The notes under the pieces were generated by a model. It had not been told where the DNA came from, made no database searches, and worked only from the letters and a program-made list of their open reading frames with translations. Shown here one piece after another: positions 1 through 10,563 of a DNA stretch of 64,000 nt. The position numbers and the translations under genes are program-made. Origin of the DNA: Diphasiastrum complanatum (Eukaryota > Streptophyta > Lycopodiopsida > Lycopodiales > Lycopodiaceae); NCBI GenBank assembly GCA_029204225.1, contig CM055097.1:35094804-35158803 (forward strand), in the 5' to 3' direction. How positions within the stretch are numbered: the stretch's first letter is position 1; each line of letters opens with the position of its first letter.

Positions 1-206
1 ATTGCTAGGTCGCATGTGCCCTATATACATGAATCAATGCTCATTTACATTGATTTGTACTCTTCATTTCATTGCTAGTGTGATTCCATTGAGATCTCCA
101 TGTTTCTAGCTTTCTATTGGTATGCTATCATGATTGTCTTGTACTTTCCTTGCTTCTAGGTTTACTTCATTGTTATTGCTATTTGCTTGGGATTTGGCAC
201 ATGACA
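1..206 (+). repeat. 3' part of the 5' LTR
   Basis: It matches about 6188-6394 almost base for base and ends in the same GGCACATGACA. The rest of this LTR is outside the window. Confidence 0.9.
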
Positions 207-211
207 TTTCT

Positions 212-223
212 TGGTATCAGAGC
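212..223 (+). other. Primer binding site (initiator tRNA-Met type)
   Basis: TGGTATCAGAGC lies 5 bases after the LTR end. This is the classic plant retrotransposon primer site complementary to the 3' end of initiator tRNA-Met. Confidence 0.85.
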
Positions 224-2073
224 ATAGATCCACGATTCATGATGATTCTATGAGAATTCCATTAGATTTGATGAGTTTATTGTTTTTGTAGCTTTCTTTT
301 TGCTAATTTTTAACTTTGAATTTTTCAGTTCTGTTCAGACAAATTTTTAGCATCCAGGTCATTTTTTATTATTAAATTGATTCAGTACCTTTGTAGAGCT
401 TTGTTTTAGCTTTAATTTGCATGAATTTTCAAGCCATTTGGATAAGAGATGCAAAAGTTATTGCACTTTTTCCAAAAGCTATCAAAATAGGGGACTAGAA
501 TTTTGCTTTCACTTGATTTGAATTTTTCAGATTTGATTAAAGTTTTAATTTCTAGTTTTTTTCCATAGGATTTTAAAGCATTGTCTTACCTTTGATCTTA
601 TCTATATGGCAGGTCATTTGGATTAGTATCCAAAAAGTTGTGACAATTTTTTATTCCAAATTTAGTTTTGTTAGTTTTCTTTCTTCAAAATTTTCAGTCA
701 TGTTCTGTTGTTAATTCGACCTATCAAATCATCTCCAGTCATTGATCTCATAATATACGCTGATAGAGCTTGTTGTTACTTTTCAGAGGTACTGAGTTTG
801 CTTGATTTGGATCAATATTGAAAAACTTATGATCAAATTAGCGGAGCTGGGTTAGAATTGCCAAAATTTTGAAAAAAAATTGTGGATTTTTTTTCCAAGT
901 GAGAGAGAAGCACTTCAATCTTTCAGCTTTGAAGTTTTGTTTCTGTAGTAAATTTTTTTTGTATTCTTCATTTTGAAGTTAAATTTAAAAAAATTAACCC
1001 TAACCTCCATGTGACCTAAATCTAACCTAGTCCAACCTAACCCTAATGTGCCCCAATCCCTCTCCACACTCGGAAAAACTAAGCTACCTCTGTCCCTCCT
1101 GGATCTTCACAAACATCTGAACACGCTTTTGAATTATGTCCATGTTTGAAGATGATGATACAGGAAGCGGGATGTCGTGGCTGGAGGCCAAAGACAGATG
1201 CGCAACCCCATTGACTGCTGTTGCAATTCATATGAACTGGTGAATTTGATGACAGTTGCAGATCCAGATGCAATTCCTACTGTTCGCGGATTTCTGATCC
1301 GGGCAATTGTCTCCTTACCAATCCTTCAAAAATAGGCACGATCAACATTGTCTGAGGTCTGCTCCAAAGCAAACAAATCAAAGCTGCTACACAGACATGC
1401 AATGCACGGAACTGCTCCCTCTTGCACACGAGATTCAAGTCACAATACAGAGCTACAATGAGAAAGCGGATTTGATTTGCACTATTGAATTCACAGCAGG
1501 AAATCACTTTTTGGTACAGTAAATATTTGCAAGGCTCTTTGATGATCGATTGAGTATTGACTACGCCCTCTCCCAGTATATGATGAAAATGGATTGGCAG
1601 ACGAATTAGAACTAAAAGCCATCATATATTATTGAAGCGCCACAACGTGCTTCAAGCACATCAATATTTCCTGACCGAGAGTATCAACATTTGTTGTCTT
1701 GTGAAGCTTGGTCGTATTTTTTTTATATAACGAGTATTAGCAGACGCCGGTGACAGATTACTACAGCGTTAGAGTACCCTTGTCGTCCAAAGCTGCATTC
1801 ACTATGTGCAGGTTGTGATTAAGGATTCCAAGAATAATTATCATGGCTCATTGGTAGAGATGACAGGCAGCAGTAGTGGAGGTGGGCTCCTGAATCCTTC
1901 CTTTGAAAAAGCTCTAGGAGCGGCACATCAAGCACGTTTCTGATTTGCTTCACGTCCTCCTCCTCAATCCAGAGCGTTCCTTCGGTTGAGATTGCAACCA
2001 ACGCATTCCCTCGGTCGAGATTAGATTCTACGCATTCCCTCGGTTGAGATTAGATTCTATGTGTCAGTTACCT

Positions 2074-2074
<1 letters not shown>

Positions 2075-2132
<58 letters not shown>
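2075..2132 (+). repeat. (TC)n microsatellite
   Basis: About 29 uninterrupted CT dinucleotides. Confidence 0.97.
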
Positions 2133-2133
<1 letters not shown>

Positions 2134-2372
2134 GTCGCGACGTCGGCTACATTCTTTCTCTCTCTCCTTCGCTTACCTCCTTTTTCTCTCTACCCCTCTC
2201 TTCTTCGGTAGACTTCTTTTTCTCTAGTCGCGACGTCGGCTACATTCTTTCTCTCTCTACCGGCTACCTCCTTTCTCTTCTTCGGTAGACTTCTTTTTCT
2301 CTCTACCTATTCCCTTTTTCTCTCTACCCCTCTCTTCTTCGGTAGACTTCTTTTTCTCTCTACCTATTCCCT
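2133..2372 (+). repeat. CT-rich minisatellite
   Basis: The unit CTAGTCGCGACGTCGGCTAC begins at about 2131 and again at about 2225. It is followed by repeated TCTTCGGTAGACTTC and CTCTCTACCTATTCCCT units. This looks like slippage-driven expansion next to the microsatellite. Confidence 0.85.
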
Positions 2373-3057
2373 GCCTGAGAAAAAAAATTTGGTTTCCTTA
2401 AAAAAATTTACTCTTGCCAACAATCCTTCAAGAGCACCCAAATGCACCATATAGACAGCCGTTAAAAAAAATTTACCGTAAAACTTTTTAATTCCCTACG
2501 GTTCCTGCAATTTCTCCCGAGCACCAAAACCATTCATGGATCTCAAAGTTTATACAATCCAGTTTGTAAAAATTTTACAACCCCCTTTTCTAAGTTGAAT
2601 GCTCGTTTTTCCTTCTCATTCTTTGAGCGCCCATAACTTCCTTGTTTGAGCTCAGATCCCAGTGCTGTAAAAACAAAAAGTGATCAAAAAGATAAGCCTG
2701 ACACTGCTAAGTTATTAAAATTGTGTCATTATTACTTTTTAAATTTTTTTTTTCAGGACCCCTTTTCTTGAGTCAGTTTTTTTCGTGTTTCCATTAAAAA
2801 TTTTCAAATCTTCATATCATCTCCGTTTTAGATCGGATTCAAACGCTGTAAAAAGCAAAATTGTTTGTAGTGACAAATTGAACACAACTGGTACTTCATT
2901 TAAATTTGTTACACTTTCCATTCACAGCCACTTTATTCTTCGAGGACTCAAAATTTGTAAGTGGTTGGTGAAGAGCAATTTTACCAGCTTGTAAAATACC
3001 ATTCTGAATAAATTTCAGACGGTGAATTCATAGTCCACAAGTCTTCACTAGTCATTA

Positions 3058-3663
3058 ATGATGGATTATCATTATAGTCAAAACATTCATCCATCTATTG
3101 ATGAAATACAATCTGAAATCATATGTTACAGCCTTGCATTTGACGGACAACCAAGTTCAATCAGCATTGATGATTGGTTGACTAAGTTGGAAGCTTATTT
3201 CTGCCATCGCCATTATTCCGAAGAGCATAAAATTTATTTTGCTTCACTGTGCTTTCAAGGACAAGTTCAAGCATGGTGGGATACTCAAGCACATTTGAGC
3301 ACAAAGCTTTGGAGTCAATTCAAAATTGCTTTCATTGATAGTATTACCAAGTTTTGTGAGAAAGCATTCGAATCTCTCAAACAAACTAGTTCTATACAAC
3401 AATTTAATCAGCAATTCTTGGCATTGGTTCAGAAGACAAAACTTGAGTATAGAAAATGTTTGAACTACTATGTGAGTTTCCTTCAAATGCCTATAAAGAA
3501 TGTGCTTCAACCAACTCTTTCCAAATCCATTTATGCCACTAGTTTTATGGAGCTGCGCAATATGATGGATCGTGCACTTGCTCTGGAGCACTTATCTACA
3601 AACCATATCAATGAATGGTGGAAAGTCACTGCTCAACGGAAACCTTATTATTACACCCAATGA
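3058..3663 (+). CDS. Gag-like protein, module 1 (201 aa)
   Basis: The ORF has the layout of the plant Retrotrans_gag capsid domain: an acidic start, a DDWLTKLEAYF helix, then FASLCFQGQVQAWW, which matches the family pattern of a hydrophobic helix ending in a Trp pair, followed by a Phe-rich helix and a Gln-rich stretch. Such proteins form the cytoplasmic particle that packages element RNA. There is no zinc knuckle. The frame stays open apart from isolated stops into a second, similar module, so the TGA at 3661 may be a mutation inside a longer ORF. ATG codons at 3058 and 3061 are both possible starts. Confidence 0.7.
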   Translation: MMDYHYSQNIHPSIDEIQSEIICYSLAFDGQPSSISIDDWLTKLEAYFCHRHYSEEHKIYFASLCFQGQVQAWWDTQAHLSTKLWSQFKIAFIDSITKFCEKAFESLKQTSSIQQFNQQFLALVQKTKLEYRKCLNYYVSFLQMPIKNVLQPTLSKSIYATSFMELRNMMDRALALEHLSTNHINEWWKVTAQRKPYYYTQ

Positions 3664-4257
3664 TTGTCTGAATACGTTAGTCCTACATTTGATGGAAGCA
3701 TTCATTCCATTAATGTAGACAGTTGGCTAGAAGATTTGGATTATAACTTCTACTATATTGGAGGTATTGATGACAGTAGTATGGTTTTCTTTGCCTCATC
3801 CGGTTTCCAAGGATGTGTTTAGTCGTGGTGGAACATCGTTCACGACTTTCTTCCTGAGAATTGGTTAACTTTCAAAAGAGTTTATAGACAGATCTTCAAT
3901 CGATCTGACTTCATCCAATGGTGTTCTTTGGACCAGACAACTATAGTTGTTGAGTACAATAGAGAATTCTAACAAATGGTCCAAGTATTCGATTATGGAG
4001 AAGTATATCTTGTACAATGCTATATATATGGCTTACAACCTCAATATCGGAGCATTGTATAAAACTATCTACAAACTACTTCTCTCCAGTCTAGGTTTCG
4101 ATTAAGGAAAACTATGGAATATGCTTCAAAGTACGAGCAACAAGAACAAAGGCTTAAGTTGGAAGTTGAAAGGAAAGAAGAACAATCCAGATGGTTTGAG
4201 GAAATGAAGATGCGGATTCAGAAAGTGAGTGTATACACTAAAGCGTCAGTGGATTGA
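3664..4257 (+). pseudogene. Gag-like protein, module 2, broken by stops
   Basis: In the same frame as module 1, this stretch repeats its layout: FDGSIHSINVDSWLEDL, then FFASSGFQGCV, a stop, and SWW. A long charged helix rich in Gln, Glu, Lys and Arg ends the module. In-frame stops lie at 3820 (TAG), 3970 (TAA), 4060 (TAA) and 4255 (TGA). It appears to be a diverged tandem duplicate of the preceding module, so the ancestral protein probably carried two capsid-like domains. The copy is not translatable as it stands. Confidence 0.65.
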
Positions 4258-4527
4258 CAACTGCATGTGAATGTAAGGAAAGAAACTTCCAAAGATGAAG
4301 ATGATCCCATCAATGAGTCTGATGAGCAAAGTCATAACGACGAAGCGGATGAGCAAAGCGAGACAATGAGTCAGATGAGCAAAGTGATAACGAAAGTCAA
4401 GTCTCAGATCCAGATACAGTTGCAGGCAACAAAAGTCCAATTCAAGATTTTGATCAAGTTACAACAACAAATGGTGAAAATCAAGGTTCAGACGAAAGTC
4501 AAGATTCAAATCAAGATGTAAAGATAA
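4258..4527 (+). pseudogene. Acidic Ser/Asp/Glu/Gln-rich linker, frameshifted
   Basis: Acidic repeats of the type DEQS occur in one frame up to about 4380. The acidic character then continues in another frame (rich in Asp, Ser, Gln and Asn), which indicates a frameshift. It joins the Gag-like modules to the unknown ORF. No function is recognised. Confidence 0.45.
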
Positions 4528-5337
4528 TTGAACATCAAGTTTCACTTCGACCATCAAAGTCCGGAACTTGTCCTACATCAATGCCTTAATTTAGTCAATG
4601 AACAAGCAACTATGGATCGTCAGATTGAGAATATTGCTATGCTCAAAGAAAGTCGATCAAGACATTCACCAAACTTTTCGATTGAGGACTATATGACACC
4701 GATATTCCATGATTTGAAATTGAGTGGTTATTATAAGGATCCGATCTACGAACCATGTCAAATTGATATGGGAGCTTTTGAGAATAATTTTATTTCTGAC
4801 AATGATCTAAGGGAGTATGAGATATTCAACATGGATACTGGTAGAAGTGAAGAGATTTCATTAATCCATGGAAATTCTACTTGTATTAATACTTTGGATT
4901 ATTGTTCAACGTCTCATGGATCCATTAGTCAAGAGCTTCAAGTGGATTTTGTTAGAGAACCTTACTCCTATGGATTCTCTAGAATTCAAAAGCCAATATG
5001 TAATTCACGTGCATATTTGGAATGTATGGATGTGAATAATGATTGGGAATATTCTCTCAATCAACCAACACTCTATAGGAAGCTGATTAAAAAATATGCC
5101 ATCAATCTATATCAGTTTCTTTGGAGACGTTTACATTGCTCAGTGGACTCTAATGTGATCAATCTTCAAATCAGTACTGTCAACAATGATTGTTCATCAA
5201 TAGTTATTTGGAACAATCAAAACGTCAAATCCCTACTTCAACTTTGGAATGTATTTTCACTATTTGAAATTGATGCTTCAATGATTTATATGGGCAACTG
5301 CAAATTTTATATTTCGAGACAAGAGTCCATTTTTTAG
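4528..5337 (+). CDS. Unknown ORF inside the non-autonomous element (up to 269 aa)
   Basis: A long open frame of 269 codons, beginning at a TTG in the open frame. The first ATG is the Met in QATMDRQIENI, near codon 29. I recognise no catalytic motif: there is no DSGA, YxDD, DDE or zinc knuckle. The protein is rich in Asn, Ile, Ser and Asp, with a positively charged aromatic segment near the middle (KKYAINLYQFLWRRLHCS). It sits where pol would lie, immediately after the Gag-like region and before the polypurine tract. It could be a degenerate pol relic beyond recognition, a captured host sequence, or an element-specific protein. Retention of a long frame in an otherwise stop-ridden element is notable. 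Confidence 0.4.
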   Translation: MNIKFHFDHQSPELVLHQCLNLVNEQATMDRQIENIAMLKESRSRHSPNFSIEDYMTPIFHDLKLSGYYKDPIYEPCQIDMGAFENNFISDNDLREYEIFNMDTGRSEEISLIHGNSTCINTLDYCSTSHGSISQELQVDFVREPYSYGFSRIQKPICNSRAYLECMDVNNDWEYSLNQPTLYRKLIKKYAINLYQFLWRRLHCSVDSNVINLQISTVNNDCSSIVIWNNQNVKSLLQLWNVFSLFEIDASMIYMGNCKFYISRQESIF

Positions 5338-5843
5338 GTCAATCAGGTCAAATACTCACAACCACCTATGAATGAGGTATTGACCAAATTTGAAAAAATA
5401 TATTTCGGTCATTAGTGACTACCATTGCTCATGGAGGAATTATAATGTTCTTCATCAAGTTAGTTAAACAACATGGATTGCGAGCTACGGTAGAAGAGCC
5501 AGATGCAACACAAAACCAAGAATCCAAGGGAATTGGATAAGCATCGAATTTGTTATGATGTCAAGGAAGCAGGATATTGCGGTGATGCACTCTGTCCATT
5601 CCATACAGGTTGGTTGCCAACAAGCAATATGGTGCTTCATCAAACTCTTCTTCAACCATCAATTTTCTTCTATGGGAACACGAATTACAGTCTGAAGCCA
5701 ACAAAACGACTTCAATTCGACAGCTTTGGATTTGTAAAGAGACAATAATTGTTTTTGGATGACACATCCTCAATCATGACTACTTAACCAAGGCGATCAG
5801 ATTGATCAGACAAGCGTCTTCATTTTTGGGGACAAAAATGTCT
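5338..5843 (+). other. 3' untranslated part of the element
   Basis: No convincing coding. A frame at 5503-5748 is open but resembles nothing recognised. Confidence 0.5.
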
Positions 5844-5855
5844 AAGTAGGGGGAG
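5844..5855 (+). other. Polypurine tract
   Basis: AAGTAGGGGGAG lies directly before the TGTAATG start of the 3' LTR. This is the expected plus-strand priming site. Confidence 0.8.
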
Positions 5856-6394
5856 TGTAATGTACTTTTAGTACATCAATGCTTTTCAAGGCAATATAAT
5901 ATCCATTGTAAGCTTTGTAGGCCCAAAAGGAGCTATTAGCCTTAAGAACAAGGCGGTTCCCTCTTTAGGCCCTCCAAAGTAATTAATAAGAATAATAGGC
6001 CAACAAGGGCCCAATATAGTTTAAATAATACTTAACAAGGGCTAACTATTCCTCTAGATAGTTAATTTAAGTTAAGTAAGAGCACTGTCTATAACTAGAC
6101 AAGATACATCATTTTGTGGATCTTTTGGCTCATTTGCAAGTGAGAGCTTCTAGCTTCTTCCTTGTGAATGTGAGCCATAGGGATCTCCATTGCTAGGTCT
6201 CATGTGCCCTACCTACATGAATCAATGCTCATTTACATTGATTTGTACTCTTCATTTCATTGCTAATGTGATTCCATTGAGATCTCCATGTTTCTAGCTT
6301 TCTATTGATATGCTATCATGAATGTCTTGTACTTTTCTTGCTTCTAGCTTTACTTCATTGTTATTGCTATTTGCTGGGGATTTGGCACATGACA
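5856..6394 (+). repeat. 3' LTR, complete (539 bp)
   Basis: It starts TGTAATGTAC after the polypurine tract and ends CACATGACA, so it has TG...CA ends. Its last ~206 bases match the 5' LTR remnant at 1-206 with few differences. A short transcribed-looking region contains AATATAATATCC and AATTAATAAG. Confidence 0.9.
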
Positions 6395-7165
6395 ACCAAC
6401 TACTCAATAGAATAGATCATCCTTGGAAAAGCTACAGTTCTTCCCTTTTTGCTCCAGCTGGAGATCTACCAAATCATGCTAAACTAATTGGAGCGTAAGT
6501 GGACTTGTTTGAGACAAGGCACTGAATGATGACATGAATTTATGCCTAAGAATGATTGCCATTTAATATGCTGACATGAGTTTCAGGAGCAAAGAATGAC
6601 ATGACTATATGAAACAATCGAATTTGTCTAGCAAGTACTACATGAAGTATGTTAATTGTTACTTCTTGTGTGATCCACCTTCACCAAAGAGGTCATTTCA
6701 TTCGTGACGCTTTGCCATCCCACTTCCTTCATATGCAAAACTTGTAGAGATTGGATCAAATATAAAATAATATACATCAATTTTATGTGCACATTATGTA
6801 AGTTACCTAGAAAATCTTCAAACAAATGATGGATAAATTTGGGCACTTTGCTAAGAAATCAGTAACATACTTGTACCTGACTCTTGTCTTCCATGTATAG
6901 AGCTCTAAATGTAAGGACGATGCAATTTACAACATCAGCTGGAGGGGGCACAGGCACTTTTATGCCTTCTGATTCTTTCCCTTCAATGTTGGCACTCTCC
7001 ACCAAAGTTTCAAAGTTAGTATCAGAAGACAATGCTAGTTTTTTCTCTTCCTTATTTTATGCCTCCTGCACAAGTTCACCTACCTTGGCTTAGAAACTCA
7101 TCAAATATGCAGCCTCAGTTTGTAGATAGACTATCTTTAACACAATAATTCTCTTGAATAGAAAG
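6395..7165 (-). pseudogene. Truncated copy of the 3' end of the AAA-ATPase gene
   Basis: This stretch aligns with 13359-14140, which contains the last two exons, the intron between them and the 3' flank of the AAA-ATPase gene. Intron sequence is included, so it arose by DNA duplication rather than from mRNA. It is on the same strand as the gene. A small deletion near 6888 removes part of the penultimate exon end, and substitutions alter the last exon. No ATPase core is present, so it cannot make a working protein. Its left edge coincides with the end of the LTR at 6394, so the LTR element inserted into, or truncated, the copy. Confidence 0.85.
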
Positions 7166-7482
7166 TTGATATACATTGCATCTAGTCAAGTAAAACTAGG
7201 TTTTTGGTGAAGTACCTAGAAACCGCCAATTTAGAAAAAGAATTTGAAAGACACATTTACTACTATAAATAGCTATACTTGTGTGGAGAACACATTGTCT
7301 TGTTCTAATTTTGTATGGACAACCTACCTTCATTGATTCTATATCTACCTCTTGCATATTTCTCTTGATATCTTCAAATTTAATGTGTAGAATGCAAATT
7401 TTCTGTATAGAATGGATTCACACATGTGACTTGCTATTGTACATCTAGTCCATTTATGATATTTTGCATCTGTTTTTTCACA
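7166..7482 (+). repeat. Possible 5' LTR of a decayed Copia element
   Basis: Sequence between the end of the AAA-gene copy and a primer-site-like TGGTATTAGAGTAGG at 7483. It ends in CA. No second LTR copy was found, so the left boundary is a guess. Confidence 0.3.
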
Positions 7483-8082
7483 TGGTATTAGAGTAGGTTT
7501 CAGGATAATTTTGGAGATAGTGCCAAATCAAGTGGAGTATTTGAGGGCACCATAAATTCTATGAAGAGTTGGAGTGGTTTCTATTTTAAATACAATCATT
7601 TTCAAGTGTAGAAAGTATATATTTGTGATCCAAAGCTCATTTTAGATCCAATCACTTGTAGTAGGCCATTTTCTACTTCTACTTACTAGATTTTGGATAC
7701 AAATTGTACATGTTAGTGCAAGGTGCATTCTAATAGAATTCATATCATGTTTCTAGCTTTTGCATATGGCTTTTGATTTATTAAATCATTATGTGCCTTT
7801 GATGAATCATAAAAGTTGGATAGTATCTCTTGTGATAAAGGTTTCGATCTTTTCAATAGTGTCTTTCTTCTTTTCATTTCAAAAAGTCATTCTATTGTAG
7901 TTTGATCAAGTGTGATCAAGATTCAATCAATTCTATGTGCTAGATTTGCTAGTTTTTTGAGACAACGAGGGGATAGATAGGTTCCATATCTTTGTGCTTT
8001 CTACTTGATATCATTTTTTGAGGATAAAGAGAGTGCTAGGTGCATTAGAACATGCTTGGAGAAGAAGATCAACCATTTCAAC

Positions 8083-8871
8083 ATGGCAACATCAAGTGGA
8101 TTCATGTTGGAGAGCAATGATAGACTAAACTCAAGTAATCATTCCACTTGGAAGGTGAGGATGCAGTCCTTAGTACTTGAGTAATGATTTGATGGAGATT
8201 GTTATGAGTGTGGAGGAGAGACCTCAAACACCTAGAGATAAATTGGATATGATAGGAGGGAAAAGAAAGCTTTTCATGTGACAAATGAACTTCTCAAGGA
8301 AGTTGGTAAGTGTAATACATCTAGTGAAACTTGGAAAACCTTGACAAAGGTCCAGTCACATGAATGTGAGAAGTGAACTTCTCAGAGAAGTTGGTAAGAC
8401 CACTACATCTAGTGAAGCTTGTGAAACCTTGAATAAGGTTTATGAATCCAAGTCTACATCAGGGTTCTAACCCTTAGGAGGCAAGTCTTTCAAAGTTTTC
8501 AAAAGAAGGATGAAAGTGCTCATGCTTTCGTTTTTAAAGTTGAAGCATTGAATGATGAATTAGCATGCATTGGAGAAAGCATTAGGGATGTTGAGCTATT
8601 GCAAGTTGTTCTTAATGGTTAATTGGATGAACATACTAACCTAGTGTTAATAGGCTTTGTTATTCAGAAGACCTCACCAAGTATGGAGGACTTGCAAGAA
8701 GTTTTGGTGGATGAAGAATTTAGACTCCAAGCAAGAGGAGGATCATCTTCTACATCTCAAGTTGGACAGGAGGGAGCTATGTTCTCAAGAGGCAAGTTCA
8801 AGTTCAAGGGAAAGGGCAAAGGCAAGTGGTTTAAAGGACAAGATCAAGGTTCAAAGTTTGATGGGTGCTAA
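8083..8871 (+). pseudogene. Copia gag remnant (UBN2-like)
   Basis: A start reading MATSSGFMLESNDRL is followed by a STWKVRMQSL segment typical of plant Copia Gag. There are several stops and frameshifts, and a second copy of the NELL(R/K)EVGK segment near 8370. An open frame at 8623-8871 carries the Gag end with a Lys/Gly-rich tail (KFKFKGKGKGKW) that probably binds RNA. It is not translatable as a unit. Confidence 0.6.
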
Positions 8872-8929
8872 TCTTGTTTGCAATAGGTGCTCAAATGAGA
8901 CTTGTATGTTACTAGAGTTCATTTGAGGT

Positions 8930-9330
8930 CCTTTTTGGTAAGAAGACAAGGTTCAAGCAAATCAAGATCTTTGATAGTACTTGCTATGTCAACTCATCTT
9001 TTGGATACCTGAAGGAAATCTTTTTTGGCTATAGTGAAGTAAGGAAAGCTTATAGGGTTTACATTCCTAATTCAAAGAGAGTTCAAATTTCTAAGGATGT
9101 TGTCTTTGAAGAGGAGAATGTGGATAAGCTTGATGTTGTTGATCTTGATGAAACTAACATTTTTGGTGGTGATGAAGATGGTTCTTAGGATGGTGATGGC
9201 GGAGATGCCTCTCCAAATCAAGTTCTAAGAAGATCCTCAAGGCAAAGTCAAAATCCATCTACTAGGCTCATATATGATGAGAAGGTTAAGCAAGTAGAAG
9301 GTACAAACTTTGCTTACTCATAGGTTGATC
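8930..9330 (+). pseudogene. Copia integrase-RT linker remnant
   Basis: FFGYSEVRKAYRVY followed by VQISKDVVFEEE is the signature at the C-terminal end of Copia integrase. After it come an acidic stretch and VLRRSSRQSQNPSTR, the basic linker before RT. A TAG near 9187 interrupts the frame. The sequence stops before any RT motif. Confidence 0.65.
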
Positions 9331-10390
9331 TTCATGAGCTTCATTGACACAAAAGAAAAAGTGGCAATTTAGACTAGTCAAGTGAATATATGGAGTGTTT
9401 CTGATTACAAAGCCTTGCTAGCTTTCAGCCCTTCACCTAACGAAGATGTTCGCGAACTCGAACATCTGGAGACACAAAACACGAAGAGTTTCGTGAACAC
9501 GAAAGTCAACAAAAATGAAGACGAACAGTTCGCAAACACGAACGGTTCGCGAACACGAAGGATCCACGAACGAGATTCCTTTGCGGTCCAGCAAGAGAGA
9601 AAGGCAGACGAGGTAAACGAAACCAACGGTGGAAACAAAACTCGTTCTGTCCTCCCGCTCCAAGGAGTACCACCAAAGATCACGCAAGTACCCAAAAGTA
9701 CAGAGATCTGACCTGATGGCATGACGCCAACAGATACTTCCTAGGTTGTGGCTAATCTTTCACTCTTGTAATTTCATGATTAGTTGTAGATGTATAATCA
9801 CTCTAATCTTAGGTTTACATAAAGAGACTGTACTTACTGGATAATACTTGACATATATCAGAACAGGATACACAAAGTGTAACTAAGAAAAGAGACACTG
9901 AAGAAGTCTGATGCTAGTAAGCAATCAAGACGAACATAGACAGAAGCTCCGCCTGCGTGCGAGAAGATAATTTTGTCTAGGATCAGAAGATCCAATTGTC
10001 CACTAGTGAAGCAAGACTACTACTCGTGAGAGAACCGTGCTTCACTCACGCCAACGCGCTGTGTGGATTCGCATGCAGTGCCCTAAAGAAATCAGAGAAA
10101 ATCAATATAGATTATTTTCTAGTTGTGTCTGATCTTGGATGTTGAATGCTTATGCTGTTTATTTCATATGTCTGAGTTTTCTTGTTCCCTTTGAATTCCG
10201 CACCTTGGTTGAAATTAAGTCGAATGCTGTATTAGTTTTATGAATGTAGACCAGTAGTAACTGACTATTCTCTGGAGGATTGTAGGAGTGTTTCAGCTGG
10301 TAGTGCCCAGCGAACGCATCTGAACTCCATCCGAATCTTGAAAGAGAGTCGCAACTGTTTTGTGATTTTTTCTCCTCACGATTCATTACA
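9331..10390 (+). repeat. Probable 5' LTR of the next Copia element
   Basis: Non-coding sequence rich in GAAC and CGAA words that ends ATTACA just before primer-site-like repeats. An open frame at 9382-9711 shows low-complexity, GAAC-driven composition and is not convincing as a gene. The left boundary is unknown because the 3' LTR is missing. Confidence 0.35.
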
Positions 10391-10466
10391 TGTATCAGAG
10401 CATCTCACGATTTCTCATCAATTGTATCAGAGCTCTCACGATTTCTCATCAGTGGTATCAGATCCA
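10391..10466 (+). repeat. Three tandem primer-site-like units
   Basis: GTATCAGA occurs at about 10392, 10423 and 10454, in units of about 31 bases that share CTCACGATTTCTCATCA. Only the third has the canonical TGGTATCAGA start. The tRNA-Met primer site of the Copia element seems to have been triplicated with its downstream sequence. Confidence 0.75.
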
Positions 10467-10563
10467 CCCTACCATATTTTGACATAGCCAAGAAGCTAGC
10501 AGATCAAGGAGGCCAAGCATTCAGACAATCAACCATCAACAAGAAAACAGACTTCAAGAAGCA

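Larger units (their letters stand above)
224..3057 (+). other. Long untranslated leader of the element
   Basis: About 2.8 kb of T-rich sequence between the primer site and the first Gag-like ORF. Short ORFs occur on both strands but none resembles a known domain. It contains a three-fold repeat of a GCATTCCCTCGGT-type unit (about 1976-2060), a CT microsatellite and a CT-rich minisatellite. I see no gene in it. Confidence 0.6.
1..6394 (+). mobile_element. Non-autonomous LTR retrotransposon with Gag-like ORFs, no pol seen
   Basis: The first 206 bases match the end of a complete LTR at 5856-6394, so the element starts left of the window. Between the LTRs are a primer site complementary to initiator tRNA-Met, a long non-coding leader, a Gag-like ORF, a second Gag-like module, an acidic linker, an unknown ORF and a polypurine tract. 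No protease, RT, RNase H or integrase motif was found on either strand. The layout fits a non-autonomous Gag-carrying element that would need pol from another element (inference). The 5' target-site copy lies outside the window, so the duplication cannot be tested. Confidence 0.85.
7483..9330 (+). mobile_element. Decayed Copia fragment
   Basis: It begins with a variant tRNA-Met primer site at 7483, followed by a non-coding leader, a broken gag and a short piece of pol that normally lies between integrase and RT. Protease, most of integrase, RT and RNase H are deleted. The strand is consistent throughout. Confidence 0.65.

Noticed and set aside
9382-9711. Open frame of 109 codons before the Copia primer sites.
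   Set aside because: Its content comes from repeated GAAC/CGAA words of the likely LTR, and the opposite strand is open as well, which suggests low stop density rather than coding.
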